DNA of 64,000 nucleotides from Gracilaria caudata (lineage: Eukaryota > Rhodophyta > Florideophyceae > Gracilariales > Gracilariaceae): the NCBI GenBank assembly GCA_030374735.1, contig JASCIV010000007.1:32900-96899 (forward strand), read 5' to 3'. This document shows positions 47,860 to 58,880 of this stretch, in pieces (positions within the stretch are counted from its first letter, which is position 1; every line of letters starts with the position of its first letter). The translations under genes were made by a program, and so were the position numbers. The notes below the pieces were generated by a model. The model saw nothing but the letters and a program-made list of their open reading frames with translations, did not search any database and was not told where the DNA came from.

Positions 47860-49017
47860 TTAAGTACAACCAGGTGGTAAGGTATGCATGTCCTGCCGAA
47901 TGCTGTTCTTACACACAGGGCACTTGGCCTGTTGCTTCAACCATGGGTCGATGCATTCCGCCATGAAACGATGCAAGCATGGGAGGATACGAATCTTCAT
48001 TCCGTGCTCAAAATCTTCCAGACATATGATACAATGCCTCGCGGTGGCATCAGCGAGCTCAGAGTCTTGAGCGACCAGTTTTTGCAGTGGACCTTCTTTA
48101 TCATCGATGTGTGGACAAGAGACTTGTTCGACGGATTGAGTCTTTTGTGGTGCGGTTTCAAGTTCTGGTTTCTCTGGTTGAGAGATTTCTTCAGATGCGA
48201 GCAGCAACTCCTTTTCCTTTTGCTGGCGGACCTTTTCGGGGTCTTGGTAAATAAAAGTGGGGAGACGAGTGACAGTCTCTTCACTGGCGCCCTCCAAAAA
48301 CTGGCGAAATCTCTGACTGTTGTTATCTAGGTCGAGTAGTAATTCGTAGTCAGCATCGGTAAAGTCGCGGTCCATGAGAGCCAGGCGCTGACTTGTGCGC
48401 ACATACGCGGCACGCTCACCAGTAAAGTGCCTGTGCGTACGGAAGTGACGCACTCGGGCGCGCGGATGTTGTGTGTTGCCTCCTATGCTTGGAAAGGCAA
48501 GACGAATAATAAGAGAGGAAACGGTGGCGACGCACGCGGCGAGGGCTATTGGGAGTACGGTATCGTTGTCGGATAATAGATATGTACCGCCCACTGCGGC
48601 GGTAAGGAGCCCCAAGCTCATGGCGCCCGCCACGGCCTGCGCGCGGAAGTTATTGTTGTTGTTGAGCGATGTTGTAGTGGGGTGCGCGCCCGCATGCGCA
48701 GCGGGCTGCTGAGCGCGTGCGGCAGAGGCATCCTGTGTGGAGGCCTCTGATGGGTTAGTCGTAGTAGAAACCGCGCCAGGAGTTACGGCAGCGGTGGCGC
48801 GGCGCCGAAGGTTAGAGTTGGGCTGTTCCGCAACGGCGACCGGAACAGCAGCGCTGTCGGCGGGGGTGTCATCCATGATGGGGGAAGCCGTGCGTTTAGG
48901 CAGCAGCGGCTGGAAGGGTACGGACGAAGGAAGATGTGCGGGCGGAGCGACCACGCTCGGGCGCGAGCGAGGAGAGGAGGAAGAGAGGGGCAAGGAGGTG
49001 CGGCGACAGCTGCGCAC
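47860..49017 (-). CDS. Membrane-associated RING-H2-like protein with altered zinc ligand
   Basis: A 385-residue protein with two hydrophobic segments (about 130-175) and a C-terminal RING (328-369), the plan of membrane E3 ubiquitin ligases. RING ligands are C329, C332, C347, H349, then C355, C366 and C369. The expected second His of the H2 pair (consensus C-x-H-x2-H-x2-C) is Met352. This reads from an ATG codon at 47964-47962. The rest matches well (CLEDF, LPCLHRF, CIDPWL, CPVC). The N-terminus is Ser/Pro-rich and disordered. The first Met is used; one at 48876 (MDDTPADSAAV) may be the true start. E3 activity is therefore uncertain despite clear family membership. Confidence 0.82.
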   Translation of the reverse strand: MRSCRRTSLPLSSSSPRSRPSVVAPPAHLPSSVPFQPLLPKRTASPIMDDTPADSAAVPVAVAEQPNSNLRRRATAAVTPGAVSTTTNPSEASTQDASAARAQQPAAHAGAHPTTTSLNNNNNFRAQAVAGAMSLGLLTAAVGGTYLLSDNDTVLPIALAACVATVSSLIIRLAFPSIGGNTQHPRARVRHFRTHRHFTGERAAYVRTSQRLALMDRDFTDADYELLLDLDNNSQRFRQFLEGASEETVTRLPTFIYQDPEKVRQQKEKELLLASEEISQPEKPELETAPQKTQSVEQVSCPHIDDKEGPLQKLVAQDSELADATARHCIICLEDFEHGMKIRILPCLHRFMAECIDPWLKQQAKCPVCKNSIRQDMHTLPPGCT

Positions 49018-49726
49018 GCTGTTGGGCGCTGGCCACCTACTACGTGCCCGTACCCGAGCAGCCGTCGCTGTTGTCGTTTCTGAGGTGTCGAGCGCTCTTC
49101 CGCCAACGGGCTGCAGAACAACTGCCGCCGCGGCGAACTAGGACACGTGTCCGGCTTTCTAATGTACGCGGAGCGCAGCGATGCCCTTCTTGCTCTCACA
49201 TTCGCGTTGCAATCGACAGCCACTTACGTCATCGCGTTGCTGCCACATGGAGCGCAATTGGTCGTGGCCTACAAGGGTACTGGTCCTCAAAGCCTGAAGC
49301 TCAAGAATCTTGAATGAGTTATCTACGGTCGTCGGGTCACGATAAATAGGGCAACGTTCATGGGATTTGGCATGATGCTAGTAGGGCATAAGCCAGCGAG
49401 TTTATACACGCGAAATTGTGCTGTTCACACGCTCCCTGAAGCGTTTAGTTATATTTGACTGACTGTACCGTTGGTACCACTAGTCGAACCACATCCTCAC
49501 GTTCACGCTCACTGCAGTGAAGTACTCAATGCTCCTTTCTGCTGAACACCTGGTTTTCGATCCCAAAGGCTTCTTGTGCTGTATACGCCCCACGAGGATT
49601 TCTGCACACCAGCAACTATGGCCTGGCTCTTTCCACCGAATGGTGCACCAGCGTTCACTTCCGTGTAACAGCTCACAGCTGCACACCATCTCAATCACAT
49701 ACACATAGTTTTGTTCAAACATTTAC
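49018..49726. other. Intergenic, RING-protein promoter
   Basis: About 710 bases between the RING gene start and the Sec61 stop, both minus-strand genes. No gene or repeat recognised. Confidence 0.4.
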
Positions 49727-51142
49727 TCAAAAGAACATAAGCCCAGAATCACTTCCAGATTCCTTTGCGAAGATCTCAAAGTATTGGTAGATGATCGTCA
49801 CAGCCATAAGAATACCAGTGCCAGAGCCAATTGCCCCCAAGAAGTCAGCCATGATAGTTAGAAGTCCTATGCAGATTCCACCGAAAGCAGCCGCAGTCGG
49901 AATGTACCGGTTAAGCTCCTTCACCAGTGATGTTTCACGATGCCCCTTCAGGGTCATTTTTTGCTCCTTCAATTGTCGAGCTACATCACGAGCAGATGAG
50001 CCAGATACCTCGATCCAGTACTTGCTGAACAATCCACATGCGGAAAGAATAAATGCCAGGTACACAATTGCCCGAAGCGGGTCTTCAAACACCGCTCTTA
50101 GATGCGGTGGTCGTGAAATGTAGTATGCCAGCCCTCCAACGGGGTACATTTGAGAGGAGTCCCGAATTTGAGTCCATCGTCCCATTACGTTTACTAGAAG
50201 ATTCGACGGATATCTTCGGTACAGAACCTGTGAAACGAAGTAAAGATTTGAAACCAAAGCAGTTTGAAGAATTATTGGAATGTTTGATGTGTAGAACAGC
50301 TTGATCGGGTAGGATCCCTGTGCACCTCGCACTTGACTTGACTTGACTGGAAGGTCCACGCGGAAGCCTTGGAAGTATATCACAATCGCGAACACGAGAA
50401 TTGTAGCGAGCAGATTGGAAATGTTTGGCAGTTCAGGACGGAATAGCGCCTCTCGGAACGCCCGTACCTTGTCATCCCGAGTAATGAGAAGATGGAAGAA
50501 AGCTATGATTGCACCCTCAAACTCTTTTCCACGACCGATGTTAATGGTAGTCGGGGAAAGGGAAGACCATACGATGGTCTCACAGATGTTCGTGGCAATG
50601 AAAAGGGAAATACCAGATCCAAGGCCGTATCCCTTCTGAAGAAGCTCATCCAAAAGCAGAACGATCATACCGGCCACAAAGAGTTGTGTGACGATAAGGA
50701 TTGCATTACCAGTTCCGAGGACAGACAGATCTCCATACATTCCTGAGAATACGTACATAGACGCCTCCGCCAGACATATGATAAGTCCCATGAGCTTCTC
50801 GGCGCCAGAGAACAAAGCACGGTCCTCCTTCAATCCCTGGTCGACTTGAATGATTCGAGTGCCCGCAAGGAATTGCATAATCATGGAGGACGTGATAATG
50901 GGAGAGATTCCAAGCTCCATTAGGGTACCGCGATTCGAGGCAGCCAATACCGCTCGAACGAAATACAACGGATCCGATGACTTGGTGTTCTTCACGCCAT
51001 AGAGCGGAATCTGACAGCAAACAAGGTAAATGAAAAGCGTTACGGATGTCCATAATACCTTCTCCTTGAATGCAATTCGCTTGTTCGGCTGCTCAATTTC
51101 TGGCAGCAACGGAACAAAGGGTTTCACGATAGCGCGCCACAT
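49727..51142 (-). CDS. SEC61A: Sec61 alpha, ER protein-translocation channel
   Basis: The 471-residue pore subunit of the Sec61 translocon, which moves secretory and membrane proteins across or into the ER membrane. It begins with the family start ...[24 protein letters not shown], then the plug and lateral-gate region ([23 protein letters not shown]), [27 protein letters not shown], the cytosolic ribosome-binding loops ([33 protein letters not shown] and the loop with [23 protein letters not shown]), and ends ...[10 protein letters not shown]. Ten membrane helices are visible. Length (usually 473-480) and order are normal. No intron. Sec61 beta and gamma are not in the window. Confidence 0.98.
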   Translation of the reverse strand: MWRAIVKPFVPLLPEIEQPNKRIAFKEKVLWTSVTLFIYLVCCQIPLYGVKNTKSSDPLYFVRAVLAASNRGTLMELGISPIITSSMIMQFLAGTRIIQVDQGLKEDRALFSGAEKLMGLIICLAEASMYVFSGMYGDLSVLGTGNAILIVTQLFVAGMIVLLLDELLQKGYGLGSGISLFIATNICETIVWSSLSPTTINIGRGKEFEGAIIAFFHLLITRDDKVRAFREALFRPELPNISNLLATILVFAIVIYFQGFRVDLPVKSSQVRGAQGSYPIKLFYTSNIPIILQTALVSNLYFVSQVLYRRYPSNLLVNVMGRWTQIRDSSQMYPVGGLAYYISRPPHLRAVFEDPLRAIVYLAFILSACGLFSKYWIEVSGSSARDVARQLKEQKMTLKGHRETSLVKELNRYIPTAAAFGGICIGLLTIMADFLGAIGSGTGILMAVTIIYQYFEIFAKESGSDSGLMFF

Positions 51143-52171
51143 CTTGAATGCGCTTTAACCCAGCGATTTCGCGTCTTCAAAAGCAGGTCGGATTGATGTC
51201 GATAAGAAGGAGGCGGATAGAGTCTAATCCGAGCCTAGAAATATATGGAGGAACCGATGACTCTTCGCGCTCCTGATAGTTCTGGAGCAGACAACGATTA
51301 CAGGAACAGCTTTAGTATGCAATGAAGAGGATCGGTATCGACCCGGCGGAATCCTACAGAACACTGCTGCACGCACTGCTCGTCCAGCACAATTCTCGAA
51401 CGTCACATGAGCTTGCTGCCTTATTTCATGACTGAATTCGTGCGAAGCCCCGCTTTTTAGGTCCGGTGTTCGACGACTATTTTCTTTGCCACTACTGAAA
51501 ACGGGAGGGCCTACTAGGAGGGCCAAAATACTTGAGAAAGCAGTGTTAATGGATTGCCACCAGTCTGAATAGGGCGATAGGTTGAAATCAAACGACATGG
51601 AAAGGCTAGTCAACTTGACTGACGAGGCTAAAATTTTTTCGAAATTTTGGCACTGCATCCCTCCAATGCGTTCCGCCTTATTTCCCTGCCGCGGAGATGG
51701 GGACCACGACGGGGTCCGAAGGAGCACTGAGCCCCTGTAAAATGATTGATAGTGAGGGGCCAAGTCGTGTAACTTGTGTCTGCTAAACGGGAGGTTTTTC
51801 TGATATCTTCCTGGAATTGGGGCGAATTATTGCAGATCGAATCTTTCGGTTCGACAAAAATTAAATCCAATTTTCGTGTCCTATAAGGGCGGTTATTGGA
51901 ACAGATCATGGAGGATATTGGCATTTGCTGCTGCGCTGTTATCCTCACCGGTGTTCTTGGGAGGTTCATGCCTGGCATCGCACGCGGCACCAGGCCGCTC
52001 TTGGGAAGGTGGCTCATGCCCACAACTATGCTGAAGTTTGCGCGACCTCAACCAAGCTAGAGTTACCGAGTTCCAAACGCCGCTTATCATCAATCAAGAG
52101 CGAATTCGAAACAGGAGCTGAGCACACCCATTTGTGTCAGAGATATATTCTAGCCTTACGGAGTTTCTAAT
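51143..52171. other. Intergenic, divergent Sec61 and coiled-coil gene promoters
   Basis: About 1 kb. A 179-codon minus-strand frame (51763-51224) lies just upstream of Sec61, and another of 131 codons overlaps it, but neither has recognisable domains and they compete for the same DNA. Probably leader and promoter sequence. Confidence 0.4.
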
Positions 52172-52855
52172 ATGTGCGCGTGCGAACTGTCTGACATTGA
52201 AGACACGACATCTGATGAACGCATTGTTTCCGAGGCGGCAGAAAGCCTTTCAACTCTACTCAAGACTGAAGAAGTTCAGCCTGATGACATTTCGAGGGCG
52301 ATGGACACGCTTGTAAGGCTCAAAGAGCGGTTGGAACAAAACGAACAAGAACGCGAAGATCTTGAAGAGCAAATTCGCCGCCATCGTACGGTTATTGAAG
52401 AAGCAAAGTCGCATCAAGAGCGCCTTGATCACGAAATCATAGAAGCCAAACTACAGGCGAGCGAACTTCTTGCCGTTCGAGATGCAATTGCGCGTGACTT
52501 AGCTCGAGCGAAGAGAGCTTTAGAGGCAGACGAGGAAGCAGATGACCTGTTGGCAGCCTCAGTAGATGACCTCGCGAAGAGTTTAGCGAATGGCGTGGAT
52601 GTAGAAAAAGCTAATGGCAGACCAACATCCAGTACAGATGTCGGGGATACAAATGAGTCGAAGCCTGCTGTGGATAGCCGTGATATTCTTGAAGAGGAAG
52701 ACCCCGAAATGCTGGCCAAGTGTATAGCAGAAGAAATGGAGAGACTCAACAAGGCGGAACAAGAACTTCTTGATGTCGTGGATGAGGTCAGCTCAGTAAA
52801 GAAGCGTCAGAAGGACATACGACAGAAAATGAAGATAGCGCAGGAAGAATGGTGA
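52172..52855 (+). CDS. Coiled-coil protein, unknown function
   Basis: A 227-residue acidic protein. Residues about 40-120 form a strong heptad-rich coiled coil (RLKERLEQNEQEREDLEEQIRRHR...). A less ordered acidic and Ser/Thr-rich linker follows (about 120-170), then a second helix to the C-terminus (EEEDPEMLAKCIAEEMERLNKAEQELL). No known motif is recognised. Size and plan resemble small structural or kinetochore/spindle coiled-coil proteins, but coiled coils alone cannot decide this. Composition is consistent with a real gene, and an in-frame stop lies just before the Met at 52172. Confidence 0.75.
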   Translation: MCACELSDIEDTTSDERIVSEAAESLSTLLKTEEVQPDDISRAMDTLVRLKERLEQNEQEREDLEEQIRRHRTVIEEAKSHQERLDHEIIEAKLQASELLAVRDAIARDLARAKRALEADEEADDLLAASVDDLAKSLANGVDVEKANGRPTSSTDVGDTNESKPAVDSRDILEEEDPEMLAKCIAEEMERLNKAEQELLDVVDEVSSVKKRQKDIRQKMKIAQEEW

Positions 52856-54097
52856 AGCTTTCCGTGGATAACGCTTATTTTACTTTGAAGTCCTTGCCTC
52901 AAGGGTAACTGCGAGAAGGAGGGAGGCATTAGTTCAAGCGCGCGACGGACAAAATGGACACCAACTATGTGCTAGTCTACGTACATGTTAACCATCCGAA
53001 GCTCGCATCGTATGTTCTCAGGCAGTTTGTCTGAAGAAAATGTCGTGGGATCTGGTTCTGTACGGCCTTTCCAGAAATCGCCGTGTTAAACTTTGTATAG
53101 TTATTATTTCAGTTCATTTCGTATCTTTCTGTTATGACTCTTTCGTGGTTTCGTCTTGTGTTACCTATCAACCAAGACTATGAAGTAGAGTCCGCCAAAA
53201 GATTATGTGTAGGAGGGTATCTCCGCATAAGATTTGTGGATTATACCGCCATTCCGACTTTGATATTCGATGTGATCGAAGAATTTGAATCCTTTGATCT
53301 GTGTTTCTCATGCAGGAGTAAATTCCCTTCTAAACAAATATCAGCGGAAGCGTCAGCATTGAACGCAGCGCCCACTTTACGCGCCCGCAAGTGTTGTCGT
53401 TGCTAGTTGGAATCAATTCATGAGGTGACAGCTATTGTAGAGATCATCACCGGCGAGATTTTCGCTAATCCATGATGCTCTTTGACAAGGCACTGACTGA
53501 GCTGGAAATCTGAGCTTCCCAGCAAACATGTAGAACTCATTGATCGCGGCGACACGTAGATGGTTGCATCTCGAGTACTTGTCAAAAGGCCTGGGAGGTA
53601 GGTATATACGTACCTTCGGTATATACTACATACGATGCACAAGGGTGGCGCTAGCGAACGCTACCTCTGGTATCGCTGATAATCGTGGAGAGGCATGGGG
53701 GAAGCTGTCGGTGCCGTGAGCAAAAAGGTGTCCACGTCATGGCTGATGCATGATTTTGGCCCTCGTAGGTAACCTTCGTTAACCCTGCAACTGTAAAGTT
53801 AACTTTCATAGGCGATGCTCCCCGCGTGTGTGCCAAAGGTTCTAAACTTGAAAGCTTCAAGAAATAACATTTTTTATGAAGCCAACCGATTTGAATTGGC
53901 TCATTGCAAAAGTCTGGTTCACTAATCCAATTCTGGGGGTCGTCGAGTCGTCGACGTCGACGTCGGCGGCGACTGCAAGTATTGTTCTGATCGGAATATG
54001 CTGCTCAACAAGTATCCTTATTCGAACCCGCCCAGTCTGGATCCTATCCCAGCCTTCGGTATTCTCATCTCGCACTCTCCTGCCCATCCTTAGAATC
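52856..54097. other. Intergenic, eL18 promoter and leader
   Basis: About 1.2 kb. The eL18 frame is open leftward to 53876, but that part lacks family sequence and is probably 5' leader; it contains a run of GTCGAC/GTCG units near 53940-53970. Two GTATATAC copies lie near 53588-53620. No other gene is seen. Confidence 0.4.
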
Positions 54098-54661
54098 ATG
54101 GGTATCGATCTTGAAAAGGGGGGAAGAATCAAGAAAGGAGGACGAAGGGGTCCCAAATCCGAGAATCCCTACCTCGCTTTGCTTGTTCAACTCTACGGCT
54201 TCCTCGCTCGTCGAACCGATGAGAAGTTCAATTCCGTAGTGCTCAAAAGATTATTCATGTCGCGAACATCTCGTCCGCCGCTATCTGTTTCACGCATCGC
54301 GCAGTTTATGGAAGGGCGGACCGACAAGACGGCTGTTATAGTTGGAAAAGTTCTGGACGATGAGAGAATGCTAGACATTCCGAAACTCTCAATCTGCGCG
54401 TTGGATTTCTCGAACACCGCACGTGCGCGAATCGAAAAGGCTGGAGGCGAATGTATTACCTTTGATCAGCTTGCCGTCAGATCCCCGACTGGTGCGAACA
54501 CGGTACTTCTCCGCGGCAGGCGCCACGCTCGTGAGGTCTACAAGCACTTCTTTGGTGTTGCGAAGAAAAATCACGTCAAGCCTTATGTGCGCTCAAAGGG
54601 CCGCAAGTTCGAGCGCGCTCGCGGTCGCCGGGCCAGTCGTGGCTACAAAAAGTCCGCCTAG
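54098..54661 (+). CDS. RPL18: 60S ribosomal protein eL18
   Basis: A 187-residue structural protein of the large ribosomal subunit. The Met at 54098 starts the classic MGIDLEKGG (family MGIDI-). The chain continues [84 protein letters not shown] and [30 protein letters not shown]. Length is exactly that of the family (187-188). No intron, unlike many eukaryotic ribosomal protein genes. Identity is certain. Confidence 0.98.
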   Translation: MGIDLEKGGRIKKGGRRGPKSENPYLALLVQLYGFLARRTDEKFNSVVLKRLFMSRTSRPPLSVSRIAQFMEGRTDKTAVIVGKVLDDERMLDIPKLSICALDFSNTARARIEKAGGECITFDQLAVRSPTGANTVLLRGRRHAREVYKHFFGVAKKNHVKPYVRSKGRKFERARGRRASRGYKKSA

Positions 54662-54988
54662 ATTGTTGGACTATCTGCATGGATTCCTACATCTGTTGTA
54701 TGTCTGACTCCTAAATGGTTCAGGTAAACCAAACTAATGCATTTTGTCCACAAGATCGTTTAGTGTTCGTTGGCTCCCAAGGGCCGTTTTGGCCGTGCTA
54801 CTCGAGTGTTCTGTTACAGTTTGTCTCTTGGAGCATCACCCGTAGCGCCTTTTCACAGGAGCCGTGGAAACTACCGATTCACGACAAATGTTCAGTATGG
54901 TACATGAATGGTACAGTGGCATGTAGAACCTAGAAGCCAATGCGGTAGACGTTTTTTTCAGTTTTGGGATTGCCTGTAGCTAAAAGAG
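54662..54988. other. Short convergent intergenic stretch
   Basis: About 330 bases between the ends of eL18 and the proline-rich gene. Nothing recognised. Confidence 0.4.
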
Positions 54989-56221
54989 TTACCAGTCATG
55001 ATCATTACCGCTAGCACTGATGAGCACGTCTGCCTCAGGTGGTGCAGCGTTTGTCGTGTTTCCGTTCATTCTCATCCTTGTACGCAGATCCTTTCTCCGA
55101 TACGTTCGGAGTTCCATTTCGGCTTTGTTGAGCTTTCTCCACAAGTACTCCGTTGTCACAGTGAGAGCCTTCACTTCACTTCTCAATCTGGCCCGTTCAC
55201 TACTAGGTTTCGAACTGGAGACAGAAGTGACTGTAGAGTTTCGAAACTTACTAGCCCATCCCTTCTTTTTCTTCGTTGGAGTAGGTGGGAGATATGGGAT
55301 GGAGGGCACCGCCTTGACAGGTGGATCGAAGCCATCAGCAGGGTTGTGCAAAACGCCGGAGGCAAGCTCGAATTCTAGTTCATCAAGTTGACGCCGCAAG
55401 CGCCTGTTCTCACCGCAAAGACGTTCACAGCCTTTGCATCCTTCTACGCCCACCTCAGTAGGGATACGCCTCCAGTTAGAAGTAATAGTACCCTGTCGCT
55501 CATTGTCCCACTGCGCAGAGTGTTTGTATGGATAGTAGGGGTCCCGTGCGCCACGACGAGAATGAAGGCGATGCTCATCGTCCGACAGTAGCTCCTCATC
55601 ATCATCTAGCTGGTGAAAATGAACGTCCTCTAACACATCGCTGATGATCTGACTCTCGTTGTCAACGAACTGACGGCTGAGAAACTGCTCCTCAAACTCA
55701 TCGCGCGCAGAGAACTGATTCAAACCTTCAGCAGACTCAAACTGGCTGGCAGACACGATGCGACGCGACGGAAAGGCAGTGCCAGTGCGGCGCGGACGAC
55801 GCGGCGATGAGAGTGGGGAGGAAGAGGGGAATGGGCTGGAACGACGATTGAGAATGGCAGGGCGTGGAGTAGGTTCCGAATCGGCGCTAGAAGTGTTCGA
55901 TAAGTCCTTGCCAAGATCGGGCGACGACACGGGCAGTAGGGAGGCAGACAAAGGCGATGCAGGAGATGTGGATTGTACAGTAGTTGTTTCAAGTGGAGGA
56001 GAATAAATAGGAATGGAATCGAGTGGGACAGAATCAACCGAAGGCGATGGCACGGAAGACGATTCACCACGAGAGCCTTCATCACCTGTCGTGTGCGCTG
56101 TCGTCGCTGTGGGCGGTGGTGGCGGAGGTGGTGCAGCACGCGATTCAATCTGCTGAGCGCGCACTGGCGGTGGCGGCGGAGGCGGCGGCGGAGGTGGCGA
56201 CATGGTTACAGCGCGCACCAC
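54989..56221 (-). CDS. Proline-rich protein with coiled coil, unknown function
   Basis: A 410-residue protein. The N-terminus has two proline runs (about 9-19 and 31-37), followed by a long Ser/Pro-rich disordered stretch to about 160. An acidic segment (about 180-225, LDDDEELLSDDEH) comes next. A short CKGC-x2-LCGENRRLRRQLDELEFELASG (about 272-300) could be a small zinc knuckle leading into a coiled coil, and a second basic helix lies near 345-385. No known family recognised. The frame is intact with consistent codon use. A second Met 18 bases downstream (56203) is equally possible. Function not predicted. Confidence 0.65.
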   Translation of the reverse strand: MVRAVTMSPPPPPPPPPPPVRAQQIESRAAPPPPPPPTATTAHTTGDEGSRGESSSVPSPSVDSVPLDSIPIYSPPLETTTVQSTSPASPLSASLLPVSSPDLGKDLSNTSSADSEPTPRPAILNRRSSPFPSSSPLSSPRRPRRTGTAFPSRRIVSASQFESAEGLNQFSARDEFEEQFLSRQFVDNESQIISDVLEDVHFHQLDDDEELLSDDEHRLHSRRGARDPYYPYKHSAQWDNERQGTITSNWRRIPTEVGVEGCKGCERLCGENRRLRRQLDELEFELASGVLHNPADGFDPPVKAVPSIPYLPPTPTKKKKGWASKFRNSTVTSVSSSKPSSERARLRSEVKALTVTTEYLWRKLNKAEMELRTYRRKDLRTRMRMNGNTTNAAPPEADVLISASGNDHDW

Positions 56222-56540
56222 AGGGGGGAAGCGAAAGGGATAGGAGAGCGATACAGCAACAACAAAGAAGGACGCGGAGGACGCAGATTAGCGACGGGTT
56301 GATAGCAATGAGAGGGCGGCTGAACGGACATGAAGCGGAAAGACGGCCCGGTGTCGGCATGTTGGCGTGGCAGCGGCGAGACGGGCGCGGGGCGAGCGCA
56401 GCGCGGCGCGGTGCGCGATGCGTTCGAGTCACGTGTTGAAGATGCACCGTGCAAAAGTTTGCAGAGGCGCATGCGTGGCGAGCGGCCGGGACACGTAGCG
56501 CGGCACGCGCCGTCAGCCAGCATGGCGCTTCGTCGGCGCG

Positions 56541-56547
56541 AAAAAAA
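56541..56547 (-). terminator. RNA polymerase III terminator of tRNA-Arg
   Basis: Seven A on the plus strand, read as T7 on the minus strand, 8 bases after the 3' end of the tRNA. This is the usual Pol III stop. Confidence 0.85.
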
Positions 56548-56555
56548 TCTGGGAG

Positions 56556-56628
56556 CACTCCTGGCGGGACTCGAACCCGCAATCTTTGGCTTAGGAGGCC
56601 AATGCGTTATCCATTGCGCTACAGGAGC
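56556..56628 (-). tRNA. trnR-CCU: tRNA-Arg (anticodon CCU)
   Basis: A 73-nt cloverleaf on the minus strand. The acceptor GCTCCTG pairs with CAGGAGT (a G-U closes it), with discriminator G and no encoded CCA. The D arm contains TGGATAA. The anticodon stem TTGGC/GCCAA encloses CTCCTAA, giving anticodon CCT, which reads AGG. The T arm is GCGGG-TTCGAGT-CCCGC, a perfect B-box. No intron. A T7 terminator follows. It lies between the divergent hypothetical gene at 56788 and the proline-rich gene at 56221, transcribed in the same direction as both. Confidence 0.96.
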
Positions 56629-56787
56629 CTGCGTCACTATACTCCGCCTGCCAATTCTCTTCGGCTTTGAAGCAGCAACAAATCTCTCCATCCTCCCTAC
56701 TGGAGCATCTCCTCAAGCTGACGACCAAAGCATTGTCTGTTCTGTTCCTCCATCTTCGTGCGGCGCTCTTTCATCATCGTGCCTTCA

Positions 56788-57282
56788 TCATCGTGCCTCC
56801 GTCGCAGCTCCGCACTCCCGCAATAAACGTCTTCGCTCCGACAGCGAACAATCCCGCAATCCGGCCGCCTCGCAAAACGCGGCGCAGTTCGAATCGCAAT
56901 CGTTCCCTTCAAGCATCTCTTGAAACCCATCGTATCTCACCACATCCGCCACTCCGCCCGCAACCAACATCCCACCCACGCGCATCGCCCACTTTTTCAT
57001 CGCCTTCTCGTCGCTGCGCAAGCCATCGCGCACAAGCTGGTCGGCGCCAAGTTCCACGATTCGGTCCACGCTACATCTGTTCTTACTCAGGGCGTAGTAC
57101 ATTCTTCGCATCCCTTCCCGCGCGAATAGAGGTTCTGAACTTTGAGCGAGCTGCGCGGCCTGCTCACATGAACTGGTTTGTAGTTGCGGTGCCACCACGG
57201 CTGCCGCGCCAACGGAGGAGCCTATTGCTAGCGCGCGGAAAATCCATACTGCACTCTGCGATGTCTGTCCGATGGCGCTCAT
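56788..57282 (-). CDS. Small hypothetical protein
   Basis: From the Met at 57282 it has 164 residues (a Met at 57336 adds 18). A single hydrophobic stretch lies near the N-terminus (AVWIFRALAIGSSVGAAAVVAP), suggesting a membrane anchor or organelle-import signal. The rest is helical and charged, with five Cys in the C-terminal 45 residues (NDCDSNCAAFCEAAGLRDC). I recognise no family. The overlapping plus-strand frame is Ser/Pro/Arg-rich and looks like a shadow. Plausible small mitochondrial or membrane protein, but unproven. Confidence 0.5.
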   Translation of the reverse strand: MSAIGQTSQSAVWIFRALAIGSSVGAAAVVAPQLQTSSCEQAAQLAQSSEPLFAREGMRRMYYALSKNRCSVDRIVELGADQLVRDGLRSDEKAMKKWAMRVGGMLVAGGVADVVRYDGFQEMLEGNDCDSNCAAFCEAAGLRDCSLSERRRLLRECGAATEAR

Positions 57283-57845
57283 CCTGAGATACGTTTGGCT
57301 GCTGAGCTCGTCGATGGTGGAGGTGGTATCATACACCCTCGACCAACAAGGAAGCTGACGGTGAGCTTCGCGATGAAATGCCAGCGCCCAGCCCGTCCCT
57401 TTTTAGCACTACTGTAATGTACTGCGCCCATAGAGCATAGAGCCAAGTCGTTACCCCATGCGCTATCTACTTACAGTTGGCTGCCTGCATCTCTGAATGC
57501 CCTTGACGCGTAACTTCATGCCCATTCGACACCAGCGTTCGACTCATTCAACAGCCTCCGTCGCTAGGTCCTTCTCCCCTCAAGCTCATCCGCCCTGGTC
57601 GCTTTATCTCGTTCGAACCCTTACTTTGCGGTCGCACGGAAGCAACATACTACGCTTCCCTTATTTCTCGTCGTTTGACCGCCGCTTGACCAGATTTCGT
57701 GCCTGTTCCTTCTTCCCTCTCCTCCTTTCTGACAGCACTTGGCAGCGTAGCCTGTGATCCTCACCACCTGCTTCTGCCTTTACGGTCGTGCTCACCTTCC
57801 CGTCTGGACTTCTGATTCTGACGTAAATACAGTCACCTTCGACTT
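57283..57845. other. Intergenic, divergent promoters
   Basis: About 560 bases between the hypothetical gene and Tvp23. Pyrimidine-rich stretches near 57690-57730 precede Tvp23. No gene seen. Confidence 0.4.
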
Positions 57846-58538
57846 GTGCCTCAAATGCCGCAAAAGAGAACAGACCCCGTCGAAACCGGTGAATTCCTTA
57901 ACGCCGACTTACACAATAGTATTGCACCCTCATCTTCGTCAAATCCAGCAGTACTCACCGGCGATGAGGAAGACCCACAAGAAGAAGGCGCAGTGCAAGC
58001 TATTCTACGAAGGAGTTCCCACCCCACCGTTGCTGTGTTTCACGTCTTTTTCAAGGTTGCCGCGATCACCTCCTATCTGCTCCTGGGCTTGTTTACGAAG
58101 AACTTTGTCATTCAATTTGTCGTCACTGTCACACTCTTGGCCTTCGATTTTTGGACTGTGAAGAATGTGACGGGTAGATTATTGGTTGGACTTCGTTGGT
58201 GGCACGAAGTTGCCGAAGATGGTATCACTCAGCAATGGAGGTTTGAGACCATTGCTGACAGACAAAATCTGAACGTCACCGACGGCCGAATCTTTTGGTG
58301 GACACTGTATCTCAACCCTATCGTTTGGACTCTCCTCGGCGTCGTCTGTGTGCTCAAGTTCAATATCTCCTATTTATTGATGGTGGTCATTGCACTTACG
58401 CTGAGTGGTGCGAATATTGTGGGCTACTACAAGTGCAACAAAGATGCCACCGAACAGATTAAGAACTATATTGGAAAGACGATGCTCGGCCATGCCATGG
58501 AACAAAGTGGCTTCGGCAGGTTTTCTCAGTTCTTGTAG
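57846..58538 (+). CDS. TVP23: Tvp23/FAM18 Golgi membrane protein
   Basis: A 230-residue protein of late Golgi vesicles; Tvp23 works with Yip4/Yip5 (plant ECHIDNA) in trans-Golgi trafficking and secretion. Motifs match closely: SSHPTVAVFHVFFKVAA, FDFWTVKNVTGRLLVGLRWWHEV, IFWWTLYLNPIVW and ANIVGYYKC. Four membrane helices are visible. The N-terminal 50 residues are disordered and acidic. The first ATG is used; a Met three codons later is equally possible. Identity is firm. In plants the ECHIDNA complex supports export of cell-wall polysaccharides, which may link it to the glycosyltransferases nearby, but this is only a suggestion. Confidence 0.95.
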   Translation: MPQMPQKRTDPVETGEFLNADLHNSIAPSSSSNPAVLTGDEEDPQEEGAVQAILRRSSHPTVAVFHVFFKVAAITSYLLLGLFTKNFVIQFVVTVTLLAFDFWTVKNVTGRLLVGLRWWHEVAEDGITQQWRFETIADRQNLNVTDGRIFWWTLYLNPIVWTLLGVVCVLKFNISYLLMVVIALTLSGANIVGYYKCNKDATEQIKNYIGKTMLGHAMEQSGFGRFSQFL

Positions 58539-58880
58539 GTCTCGATGTGCTCTAACTTGACTGCTCTCGTGCAAAGCATTATACCGTAAGGAAGCTGGGC
58601 GTTTTCGTTCATTGACAGGTTTTGTGCGGGTGCAAACTTAATCGTGCACAGGGCGCAAGTTACCTTTCTCTGGCACTCTCGTCTGAGGGCAGCCACTTAA
58701 ACTCAGAGTTCCTTTTTCTCTCAGTATGACATGTATGTCATTAAGACAGTCCTTCAAAAAACTCGGCCAATACTTGAGCTTGTCAGACACTGTCCACACC
58801 TAGTCAGGCAATCGCGCAGTTCGGCTGCGTAAGACGGAAGTTTCTGACAATTCACATCATGCGTGAAGCACATCGTAACA

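Noticed and set aside
51224..51763. 179-codon minus-strand frame upstream of Sec61
   Set aside because: No domain, overlaps another frame of similar size; more likely promoter and leader.
53900..54050. Possible second tRNA from a GGTTCGAAT-like box on the minus strand near 54020
   Set aside because: The flanking bases cannot form a T stem or an acceptor stem.
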